30,965 nucleotides of DNA. It comes from Acanthamoeba sp. SK_2022b. Taxonomy: Eukaryota > Discosea > Longamoebia > Acanthamoebidae. Each line of letters begins with the position of its first letter. Position 1 is the stretch's first letter. Where the stretch lies: positions 1-30,965 of the forward strand of contig JANDJZ010000570.1 in assembly GCA_027943245.1 (NCBI GenBank), read 5' to 3'. Of the stretch, positions 10,288 through 18,607 are shown piece by piece. The position numbers and the translations under genes are program-made. The notes below the pieces were generated by a model, which was not told where the DNA came from, ran no database searches, and was given only the letters and a program-made list of their open reading frames with translations.

Positions 10288-13200
10288 TCATGGCACGTTC
10301 GCAAACGTCACCTTCCTGGAAATCAACAGCGCGGGCACGGTGAGTGTCTCTCGAGAGGGGGAAGAGGAGTAGAGTCAGTGCCTACCCGCAGGCTCTGCGC
10401 ACGTAGCCGGGAGTCAGGCCAGTGGAGGTTTTGCTCAGGCTGCCCGCGCTGCCGTTGCCCTCTTGTGCAGCCACCGTCACCACAGACGGCGCAGCTGGTG
10501 CCGCCTCGTTCCTGGGCGTGGCGTCGCCCTTCCTGGGCGGCCACGGCTCCTCTGTGTTGGCAAATGCCAGCTGCTGATACTTGGCCTTGATCCACGCTTC
10601 CCTCTCGTCCCTGCCGCCCCGCTTCAGTTCCACGCCGTGGTCACCAACAACTTCGGGGGCTCAGCTCATGCCGTACCCCGACTCGGGCCTGATCCGGCTG
10701 GCGTTGTTGCTGCCCATGTTGTGCTCGTAGTGTCGGTTTGACTTGCTGTTGCCCATCGCCTCCATGAACTGGGCATAGCGTGATGTGTCAGTGCCGCAAG
10801 GCTTGCACCAAGGCGGAGAGCGGGTGAGGAGGACGTACATCGAGTACATCGGGGTCCCACTTGTCCATGGTGACCGAGCGGACCTGCGAGATGTGTACGC
10901 CCATGTTTCTGTGCACCCCCGCACACTTGATGCAAATAAATATCCCCAGGTTGATCGACGCCCATATCGGGTCTGCGTTTGTGGAACAAAACATTAGTAC
11001 AGGTAGTTGAGCATTGTGCGGGTCGAGGCGATAGGTGGTGGAGTTGAGTACCCTTGGCACCGCAGTCCGCGCAGATAGAGTTGTCGGGTCGTTTGAGGAG
11101 CTCTCCCAGCCGTTGCTTGCTCTGCTTGAGGGCATCGTTGATGGCCTCGTCCACGTAGTGACTCTCGCTCGTGCTCGACTGCGCGCCACGGCACGACCCC
11201 ACGAGCGCGCGTGTTCAAGAAAACCGTCAACTCACTCTATCTCTGCGTTTGCTGTTCTCTCAAAAGAGGGGCGCCACGCACATCCAGGGAGTACTGGAGA
11301 GCGCTGCCCATGAGTCGCGTCTGCGCCTCCTGGATCACGGTCACCCACTCGAGCATGTCCGAGCCCTGGACCACCGCCCGGGCAGGAGGCTCTTCAGCGA
11401 CCACTCTACACGACAACAACAAGCGAGGGGGAAGAGTTCAGCACCGTCTCGGCGGAGACCAGGTAGCTCTTCTTGGCCGTGACCAGGTCGAAGCAGAATT
11501 TTCGCTTGGCGGCCGTGATCTTGGTCACCTTGGCCGAACAGAAGATCACATCTACCTGGTCCCCAAAGTTCTTACCCGCTTTCTTGTCCATCTTCGCTCA
11601 TTCCGCCACAACATCACATGCGGGAATCGTGTGTCAGTCTCTTCACGTGTTGTCATGTCGCGTGTAGCGGGTGTCTTCACCTTTTCGGATTTGTAGAAGA
11701 TGATGGACCCCTCTCGCAGGACGGTGTAGAGGCGCTTCCACCCACCCCGGAAGCCACCGCACTTGACCCGCACCCACCCCTCCTTTTCGTGCATGTAGTC
11801 TCGCGGGTCGTCCCCCTCCTCCATGTCCACCTCCCCCTTCATCTCCCCCTTCATCTCATCCTTCAGGCTACGCAGCGAGATTGAACCAGATCGCTTGTCT
11901 GCTGCCGCCGCCCGCCAGTCAGGCCCTCCCCCACACTCTTGTGCGATGTGGAACTGGCGCGCGCGCGTGTGTGTTGTGTTGTGTTGTGTTGTGTTGTGTT
12001 GTGTTGTGTGTGTGTGTGTTGGGTGGAGGCGGAGGAAAGGTACAGCGGCTCTGCTGGCCGGCGTCGCTGTTGCGTCGCTGGTGCTGGAACGGTCTCGGAC
12101 GCTGTGGTATGGGCTGCTGGAGGTGCGGCAGAAGGTCGTCGATCACGAGCGGCGGCGGCAGAATCGGGAAGCTGTCGGAGCTCAGGTGCATGTTGCTCAG
12201 CGACATGGGCGGCGGGTGCGACAACGGCGGCAGCAACAGCGGCACAGGCAGCACCGACTGTGACTTTGTGAGAGAATCGGGCGCCGGCGGGGTGGCGGTT
12301 GCGAAGGCGGGGGCGGGGGCCAGGGCTGGGGCTGAGACGGGGGCGGGGGCAGGGGTGACTGCCTCGGGGCGCCGCGTGAGGGCCACAGACGTGGAGGTGC
12401 TCCCGGCAAAGATGCGGGGCGATCGTGGCGGTGCGATGGGCGCAGGAATGGGGGGCGCCGACAGGGGCGAAGGTACAGTGGTTTTGGTGGGGCGGAGGGT
12501 GGCCATCTGCCCATTCACTCGTGGACGGGCCGACTGCACAACGTCAGCGACGTGATGAGTCCTCAACAGATAGGCGTGTGTGCGCGTGCGGGTAGAATCA
12601 TCTTGCAGGAGGAGTGGAAATAGTGTGTGTGGTGCGAGTGTACGTTTCGGAGCATGGCATTGGCGCCGCGCAAGGCGACGATCCACTGGAAATAGTCCAT
12701 GTCCTCCTTGGCCGCGCACTCCATGTGCGTGCTCAGCCCTGGTCCCACATGGCGGTCACATCAGCAGTGAGCGTCCACGCGTCTCGAATGTTTAAAAACG
12801 TACAGTCGATCGCGAAGGCGTTGTCCTTGCTGGCGGTGATGTTCTCCTTGATCCGGCAGCTTTGTAACACATACTCCTCCAACGGATGCTCGTCCTGTTA
12901 TCCGACATACCGATCATACCACCAACACCAAAGCTTGAACCTATGTTCGTTGCTTTTTGTAGTGGTGGGTTGTGAGGGGGGGAAGGCGCACGGTCTTCTT
13001 GCGGAAGATGTAAAGTGTGCCGTCCTTGAGGAGGAACCAGAACAAGCCCCATGGCTGGTCGCCCACCCTTCGCCACATCTCACCCTCCTTCTCTGGCGAC
13101 TGGAACTTGGGATCTGGCACCCATCACCATCATCACGACACCATTTTCGGATGAGTGCGCTTTCCATCGCGTTGGCGTGCCGCATGCTGCAAAGGTAGGC

Positions 13201-13597
13201 ACCAATCGGTTTGGGGGCCGGCGTGTTGGAAAAGTTCTTCTCCTCGTCCGCCACATGTCGCAGCTGCTGCTTGACCTCTGCCACCTCCTTCAGCCCCGCC
13301 ATGAACGTGACTGGCGACTCCGTGATGACCGGGATAGACGGCTGTGGCGTGGTGTAGGGCATTTCTTTGTTACAACAAGAGAGAGAGAGAGAGAGAGAGC
13401 GGAGACAAACAGAAGTGGGAGGGGGAGGGGAGAGCGAGGAGAGAGGAAAGGGTAAGGCCTGCCTTTGTTGTGGGAACGGCTGGCCGCATGTGCTGAGAGC
13501 GGCCTAGCGACCCTGTAGGCACAGCAAAGGCGCCTGGTGGAAGCGAGAAGCCGCCTCGTGCTGGCTGAGTAGTGGCCCGCCTCTGTGGTGTAGACAT
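10288..13597 (-). CDS. ArfGAP protein with two PH domains
   Basis: Proposed exons, 5' to 3': 13597-13463, 13341-13203, 13113-12992, 12894-12804, 12738-12644, 12533-12044, 11901-11681, 11591-11445, 11365-11282, 11178-11052, 10972-10839, 10768-10677, 10610-10386 and 10315-10288, in phase for 709 residues. PH1 is about 100-194 ([19 protein letters not shown], then YFQWIVAL). A Pro/Ala/Ser-rich linker follows (about 195-360). PH2 is about 385-505 ([19 protein letters not shown], then [11 protein letters not shown]). ArfGAP is about 525-640, with zinc ligands C544, C547, C564 and C567, the arginine finger R572 in VHRNMG, and GNSKSN. It would stimulate GTP hydrolysis on Arf at phosphoinositide membranes. 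The first intron needs a GC donor; a start at 13362 (MPYTT) is the alternative. The acceptor at 11902 has a neighbour 3 nt downstream. If the last intron is not spliced, the protein stops at 10384-10382. Confidence 0.85.
11967..12020 (+). repeat. (GTGTT)n / GT repeat in an ArfGAP intron
   Basis: Tandem GTGTT units grade into GT between the donor after 12044 and the acceptor at 11902 of the minus-strand gene. In the transcript it reads (AACAC)n. Confidence 0.9.
13342..13462 (-). other. Candidate GC-AG intron of the ArfGAP gene
   Basis: The open frame ending VPTTK stops at AAG|GC, with no usable GT donor nearby. The next in-phase segment starts after CACGCCACAG. The intron holds an alternating CT tract (GA on the + strand at 13379-13400). 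If not real, translation starts at the ATG at 13362. Confidence 0.45.
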
Positions 13598-14250
13598 CGC
13601 AGTGCACACACTCGTCGTCTGCACATCAAGTTGTCGATTGAGAGGGGGGGGGCATATGATGGGACCATGTCCGTCGTCAGTTCACCCATTAAAACATCAT
13701 CTACTACTGGGAAGGGCGACCTTAACGAGGAAGGGGACGCTCTGCTTGCCGAGGGGAGTTGAAGAGAGGGGGAGGAATCTAAGAAGGGTTGGCCGTTGTC
13801 CTTTCTAACAAGCAAATGCGGGCCAAACAAAGGTGAAGTCTCTTTTTCTCCTTGCGTTGCGTCGGCTGCAACAGTTGTAACAGTACCTCCTCCTCTTATA
13901 TAGAACAAGGACCACGCCGTAACAGCTCGCGTGTCCTCATGACGCCAAGTCGTAGGGGATGACCTTTAAAGGACAATTTCCTTTTTAGAACAGAATAATA
14001 TCCTTTACCATCATAAAACTCACACAAGGCTGTCAGGGTGTCTTTTCTGCTGAAGGGTGCAACATATGTGTGGTGGTGGCCTGGACAAGGAGGCAGTAAT
14101 GACCTGGCTTAATGAACGCCTTGGGCTTTGTTTGCTCCTTTGTGGCCTCTGTATCTGTGTCACAACACTCAACATGTCACCTGCTTTGGTGAACATATTT
14201 CTTATAAAAGAAAACAAATACCCAAAAAGGTTTATGGCGGTAGCGCACAT
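13598..14250. other. Intergenic region between ArfGAP start and TSEN34 stop
   Basis: No convincing gene was found in these 653 bp. The half nearest ArfGAP probably holds its promoter and 5' UTR; a palindromic TATA-like TATATA lies at about 13897-13902. The half nearest 14250 is AT-richer and is likely TSEN34 3' UTR. Open frames at 13504-13908 (-) and 14020-14250 (-) show no family resemblance. Confidence 0.6.
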
Positions 14251-15480
14251 TCAAGTGACACCACGCCAGTCGATGGTGATGTATGACACTCTGGTGGTCT
14301 GCTCCTCGGCCCTCTCTAGAACCTCACCACCGCTCCGCGAAGGCAACGGTGCCACCGACGCGAAGACAGTCGACTTCTTGACGCCCACAGCGATCCGGCC
14401 GACGGAGACCATGTCCAACGGCGCCAGCGCCTCCTCCCACCCGACCACGATCACGATGTAGGCCGCGTGGTACATCAGCGGGTCACCTACGCACTCGTCA
14501 CAACGCAACCACGTCACACCATAGTTGGCATTCCACGTTGGCGCCACCAAGGAGGAGCACAAGGGCAAGGCACCCGGATAGACGAGGAAGTCGCCGCCAA
14601 ACTTGCCCCCCGAAGAAACGTAGCAGTTGGGGCGGAGCCACAGGTCCTCGAAGACGGCCTGCCTTCGTGCGGCCTGCGGGTCGTTTCGCGGGTAGACGCG
14701 TCGCTGCCACTCTTCCCAGCCGATCTCGCGCTCCTCTCGTCGCCACGGCCTGCCACCCACGTCGCACGCCCGCAGCGCCATGCCACCGCCGCCGCCGCCT
14801 CCTGCTGGCGGTTCTGGAGGTGCCACCGCAGCTGACGTAGCTTGCATTCCTCCATCGATACCCACCTGGCTAGCGTCATCGTCTACAGGCAACGCTTGAG
14901 CGGCATCGTCACCGTCGTGCGCTTTCCTCTTCTTCGCGCCAGGGTCGTTGGCCTTTGCGCGCTGCTCCCAGTAGCGGATCTCCTTGGCGCGGTGCTCGGC
15001 GCGTTCCTTCTCCCGCTGCTCCTGGGCTTCGCGCTTGCTCTGCTCGTGCGCGGACCTGTCGGCCTCCTGCGGCTCGGCGTAGGGCACCGAGTCGTCGATC
15101 AGTCGGATCCATCCACGCTTCAGGGCCACGCTCACCTGTTCGCGCCACAACACCGGGTAGTGGGCAACACAGCTGAGCTTCTCCCTGTGAATGTAGTGTA
15201 CCTCCTCGGGCATGAGTAGGAGCGGCAGAGTGTGGAAGAGATTCTGCTGCTTGTGTTGCGGAAACGAGCCCAGGAGGCATCCCACCAACCGATGCTGGCG
15301 TCGCAACGTCTCAGCCCCTGCAGACGTGTGAAATATTTAATAGTGCAAATATAAATAAATAGATAAATAAATAAACCCATAGAGCGGGTAGGCCGCGCTG
15401 CAAGTACCGGAGGCGTCCCATACGAGACAGCGTCCTTCGCCCACGTGATAAACATCCACCGGAGCTGCGCTGTGCTCCAT
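14251..15480 (-). CDS. TSEN34: tRNA-splicing endonuclease catalytic subunit Sen34
   Basis: Exons, 5' to 3', are 15480-15408, 15317-14574 and 14486-14251, giving 350 residues. The N-terminal domain reads VYHVGEGRCLVWD, then QHRLVGCLLGSFP, then LPLLLMPEEV. A charged linker (about 110-215) and a Gly run precede the C-terminal nuclease domain (DLWLRPNCYVSSGGKFGGDF, then YPGDPLMYHAAY). The catalytic triad is visible as Y271, H279 and K310 (or K309), at the same spacing as in the human protein. With Sen2, Sen15 and Sen54 it cuts the 3' splice site of pre-tRNA introns in the nucleus. The second intron (14487-14573, 87 nt) has no in-frame stop, so an unspliced frame would insert 29 residues inside the conserved YPG/DPL motif. 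The start at 15480 is chosen because the first exon restores the conserved N-terminus. Confidence 0.93.
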
Positions 15481-15562
15481 CGCCTGGCTTGAGGAAAAGA
15501 AGAAATGCGTGTGAAAAAGAAGAGATATAGACAACGACAACAAAAAAAGCGATAGCGAGGGC
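15481..15562. promoter_or_regulatory. 82-bp bidirectional promoter region, TSEN34 / TXNL4B
   Basis: The two ATGs point away from each other and are separated by only 82 bp. The stretch is purine-rich on the + strand with a run of seven A near TXNL4B and GATATAG at about 15524-15530. Core promoters and 5' UTRs of both genes must fit here or extend into coding sequence. Confidence 0.75.
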
Positions 15563-16160
15563 ATGAGCTACCTGCTGCAGACACTCACGACAAAGAGAGA
15601 GGTGGACGAGGCCATACGCAATACTGATGACCTCCTGCTTGTTTTGCGCTTTGGGCGAGCCAATGACGCCACTTGCCTGCAGCTTGATGAAATCGTACTC
15701 AAATCCACCTTGAACAAAACACATTTTTTTCCTATTGCTTTTTAATCGTTCTTATGCCCAATACCTCGCCTCAGTTGGCCAAAACGGAGCGTGATCTGTC
15801 AAAGATGGCGGTGATACGGTTGGTGGACGTGGACGCCGTGCCCGAGTACGTCAAGTACTTCGACATCACCCTCATCCCGGCCACAGTTTTCTTCTTCAAC
15901 GCGCAGCACATGAAGTGTGACTACGGGTGCGTGGCTTCTTTGTATGCGAATGTGTGCATCAGCGACTGACCTGCTTGGTGGCTTGGCGCAGTACACCGGA
16001 TCACACCAAGTGGATCGGCGCGTTCCATTCGAAGCAGGACTTCATCGACTTGGTGGAAGTGCTCTACCGCACGGCCTTGCACGGCAAGTTCATCGCCGCA
16101 CGATGTCCCATCGACCCCAAGCACATTCCCAAGTACACCCTCATCTACAACGACATATGA
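15563..16160 (+). CDS. TXNL4B: Thioredoxin-like spliceosomal protein 4B (Dim2)
   Basis: Exons are 15563-15694, 15775-15926 and 15992-16160, in phase, for 150 residues (the family is about 149). Nearly every segment matches TXNL4B rather than its paralogue TXNL4A/Dim1: MSYLLQTLTTKREVDEAI, VLRFGRANDATCLQL, LSKMAVIRLVDVD, PATVFFFNAQHMKCDYG, QDFIDLVEVLYR and the C-terminal PKYTLIYNDI. The thioredoxin fold is present without a CxxC redox pair. The human protein binds PRPF6 and acts in pre-mRNA splicing and cell-cycle progression; the same nuclear role is inferred. The exon 1 donor (GAAATC|GTACTC) was chosen over read-through because it joins LDEI directly to LAKTERDLSK. Confidence 0.95.
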
Positions 16161-16310
16161 GGAGGCACTACATGCAGGCCAGCTCTGCACGCGCGTGTTC
16201 TCTCTACACTTTCATGTACAAATGTTTACAGGCTGTTATCGGCTTGACACAGTAGCTGCGCCTGCTTCTTCAGTTCGGAAGCCTCTCTCTCTATCTCGAC
16301 GTGCAGCTGC

Positions 16311-16475
16311 CTAGTAGAGGTCCTCGTCGTAGATAATGGCGTGAAGGTTGCGCTTGCGGGCCTGCCTGACACCCTTGCTCTTGCAGCTGGCCTTCGACAC
16401 CGGGTGAAGCGAACACATACCGCAACGTCCAGAGCATCCGCCCCTGTGCTTGCTCTTGTCGCCACGCCTGCGCAT
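16311..16475 (-). CDS. Small Cys-rich basic protein (54 residues), unrecognised
   Basis: This single-exon frame runs from ATG at 16475 to TAG at 16313-16311. It starts RRRGDKSKHRGG, continues CSGRCGMCSLHP (C14, C18, C21, H24) with C31 further on, then a basic stretch ARKRN and an acidic end YDEDLY. Third codon positions are about 80% G or C, matching genuine genes here; the overlapping longer frame on this strand lacks that bias. An in-frame TAG lies two codons upstream, so the ATG is the natural start unless an upstream exon joins at AG in GATAG or ATAAG. Four Cys and nearby His could bind one zinc ion. Basic N-terminus, small size and metal ligands suggest a nucleic-acid or ribosome-associated protein, but that is inference. 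It converges on TXNL4B and diverges from the carrier gene. Confidence 0.6.
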   Translation of the reverse strand: MRRRGDKSKHRGGCSGRCGMCSLHPVSKASCKSKGVRQARKRNLHAIIYDEDLY

Positions 16476-16739
16476 CTTATGCTATCTCTCTGGTCGGGTG
16501 GGTGCTTCCTGCTACTCGGTTGCTGTTGTGCAATGAGCACCGCGGTCTCGGTTTTGTTTGTGCCTGCGTATCGCCCCGACAACATTCTTGGTATTTTCTC
16601 GGAGTGGCGCCAGCGCGAAAACTTCGAGTGTGAGCACAGATTTGGCTAAATTGCGTGGGGGGAGGTAAGGTGCCACCTTAACCAACAGGGGTGCTGTTCC
16701 AACAACAGGCGCCAGAGCAGCAGCTGTAGCTGTCACTCT

Positions 16740-17974
16740 ATGGCCACGCAGCGTGATGCGCCAGCACGGCCTCTCGCCGCTGCGACCTCCACGAACGTGG
16801 TGAGGGAGACCGACAAGAAGTGGTTGCGAGGCATGCTGGGCGGCACCTCCAACGCCTTCGCCATTGTCCGTACGTGTAACGCCTGCTTTCTCCTCCCACG
16901 CGCTCTTACCGTTGGTGCACCATGTGGCCCGCGACCAGTGGTGAGCCCACTGGACGTGCTCAAGATACGGTTCCAAACGCAGAACGCCCTAGTCAAGGCT
17001 GGCGCACCAAAGACATATGACGGTACACAAACTTATGGGCGAACATGTTGGCAGCTGTTGTGGTTATGAATGAAACACACCACAAACACATTGGCGCGCG
17101 CACAGGCATTGTGAGGGGAGCGCTGACCATCGTCAAGAACGAGGGCCTGCGCGGTCTCTACAAAGGGTCTGCTCTCCAGGTTCGCGCTCGGGCTCGCTCG
17201 ACTTACTACCCACTCCACCGCAGGCTGTCGGTGTCGATGTTGCGGGAGCTCACCTTCTCGTCGGCCCGCATGGGCCTCTACGAGCCCATCCGCAACCTCA
17301 TGTCGACCGACCCCAACCAAGGTGCCCGACCCATTCATGTCTCTGGTCTCTCTGTATTGTTGTGAAACCTCCTGCTCACCTCGTGCCACACGAACACAGA
17401 GATCGCGCTGGGCAAGAAGATCCTGGCCGGGCTTATGAGCGGCGCCGTGGCCGCCGCCGTGTTCAACCCGACCGACGTGCTCAAGGTCGCTAATGGAAAA
17501 CCCTTGCTATCTGGTTGTAGAGGCGAGCCGTTGACGCTTGGGGGGCGTTGCAGGTGCGGTTCCAAGCCGACCCGGCTCGCACGGCGGCGCAGCGCCGATA
17601 CAGGAGCGTCGTGGGGGCGGTTGTAGAGATCGTGCGCACTGAGGGCTTCATCGGCGGTCTCTACAAGGCACGGCACAGGCTCGCCTTTCGTGGCACTACC
17701 ACCGCCACCGTGTTGTGATGATAACCACACACACGCGCAGGGAGTGGGCACGACCGTGATGAGGGCCTCGCTGCTTACGAGCGCGCAGATGGCATCCTAC
17801 GACGAGAGCAAGCACTTCCTGCTTGACTCCCTCGCCTTCAACGACGACTTCTTCACCCACTTTTGGTTCGCAGCCCCTCCCCGACCAACCTTTGGGCAGC
17901 TTCGTGCGATTGACCACTGGCTCCACCTCTCCACAACTGCGCAGTGCCAGGTGCGTTGGACGTGTGTATATGTA

Positions 17975-18057
<83 letters not shown>

Positions 18058-18435
18058 GGTGGCCTCCTCAAGTGGGTGCACGCGCAGCATGTTCTCGGGG
18101 TTCATGACGTCGCTGGTGACCAATCCCGTGGACGTGGTGCGCACGCGCATCATGACCGAGTACGCCCCGCCGGGGCAGCCACGCACCTACTCCAACCCCT
18201 TCGCCTCCCTCCTTCGGGTACACCGACCAGCATTGGCGTTGGCGTTGCTATGTTTGGTCGATGGTTGGTGACGGAGAGTTGTGGCGGCGGCGGCGAGCAG
18301 ATACTGCAGGCCGAGGGCATGCTGGGTCTGTACAAGGGCTTCGTGCCGAGCTACCTGCGGCTGGGCTCGGCCAGCGTGGTGATGTTCATGCTCTATGAGC
18401 AGTTTCGCCGATTGGCCGGCATTCCCACCATGTAA
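16740..18435 (+). CDS. Mitochondrial carrier family (SLC25) protein, UCP/dicarboxylate-like
   Basis: Exons are 16740-16869, 16939-17022, 17106-17166, 17224-17321, 17400-17485, 17554-17667, 17741-17865, 18088-18217 and 18301-18435, giving 320 residues. Three tandem repeats carry the carrier signature: SPLDVLK, NPTDVLK and NPVDVVR, each followed downstream by GLYKG-type loops. LRELTFSSARMGLYEP resembles the uncoupling-protein, dicarboxylate and oxoglutarate branch, but the substrate cannot be read from sequence. The protein should span the inner mitochondrial membrane six times. The donor after 17166 (AAAGG|GTCTGC) was chosen because it alone keeps the frame into LSVSMLRE. The intron 17668-17740 needs a GC donor. 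Intron 17866-18087 carries a 40-unit GT repeat. Confidence 0.9.
17668..17740 (+). other. GC-AG intron in the carrier gene
   Basis: The exon ends CTCTACAAG|GCACGG and the next begins after ACGCGCAG with GGAGTGGGC. This joins GLYK to GVGTT in frame, as the carrier motif requires. No GT donor nearby preserves the frame. Confidence 0.65.
17977..18056 (+). repeat. (GT)n microsatellite in a carrier intron
   Basis: About 40 uninterrupted GT units lie in the intron ending at 18087, only 30 bp before the acceptor AG. Confidence 0.97.
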
Positions 18436-18607
18436 CATACAACACGTATTACGCATTTTTATAATAATATATGTGAACATGTAGACGACACCATGATTGA
18501 CATCAAGCTCAACACAAAGCGGACAGCACCAATAATCTTGTAGTAGTCGAAGTCGAGTAAACAAAAGATCTGCGAGAGATTGAGAGGGGGGGGGGAGGAG
18601 AGATCGG

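Noticed and set aside
13504..13908. Minus-strand open frame upstream of the ArfGAP gene
   Set aside because: It has low codon bias and no recognisable motif, and overlaps the first ArfGAP exon in another frame.
14487..15306. Single-exon TSEN34 model of about 351 residues starting at 15306
   Set aside because: It keeps a 29-residue insert within the conserved YPGDPL motif and loses the conserved N-terminus. The spliced model starting at 15480 restores both.
17167..17179. Carrier donor after 17179 (CTCCAG|GTTCGC)
   Set aside because: It breaks the frame into the next exon. The donor after 17166 keeps phase and gives GLYKGLSVSMLRE.
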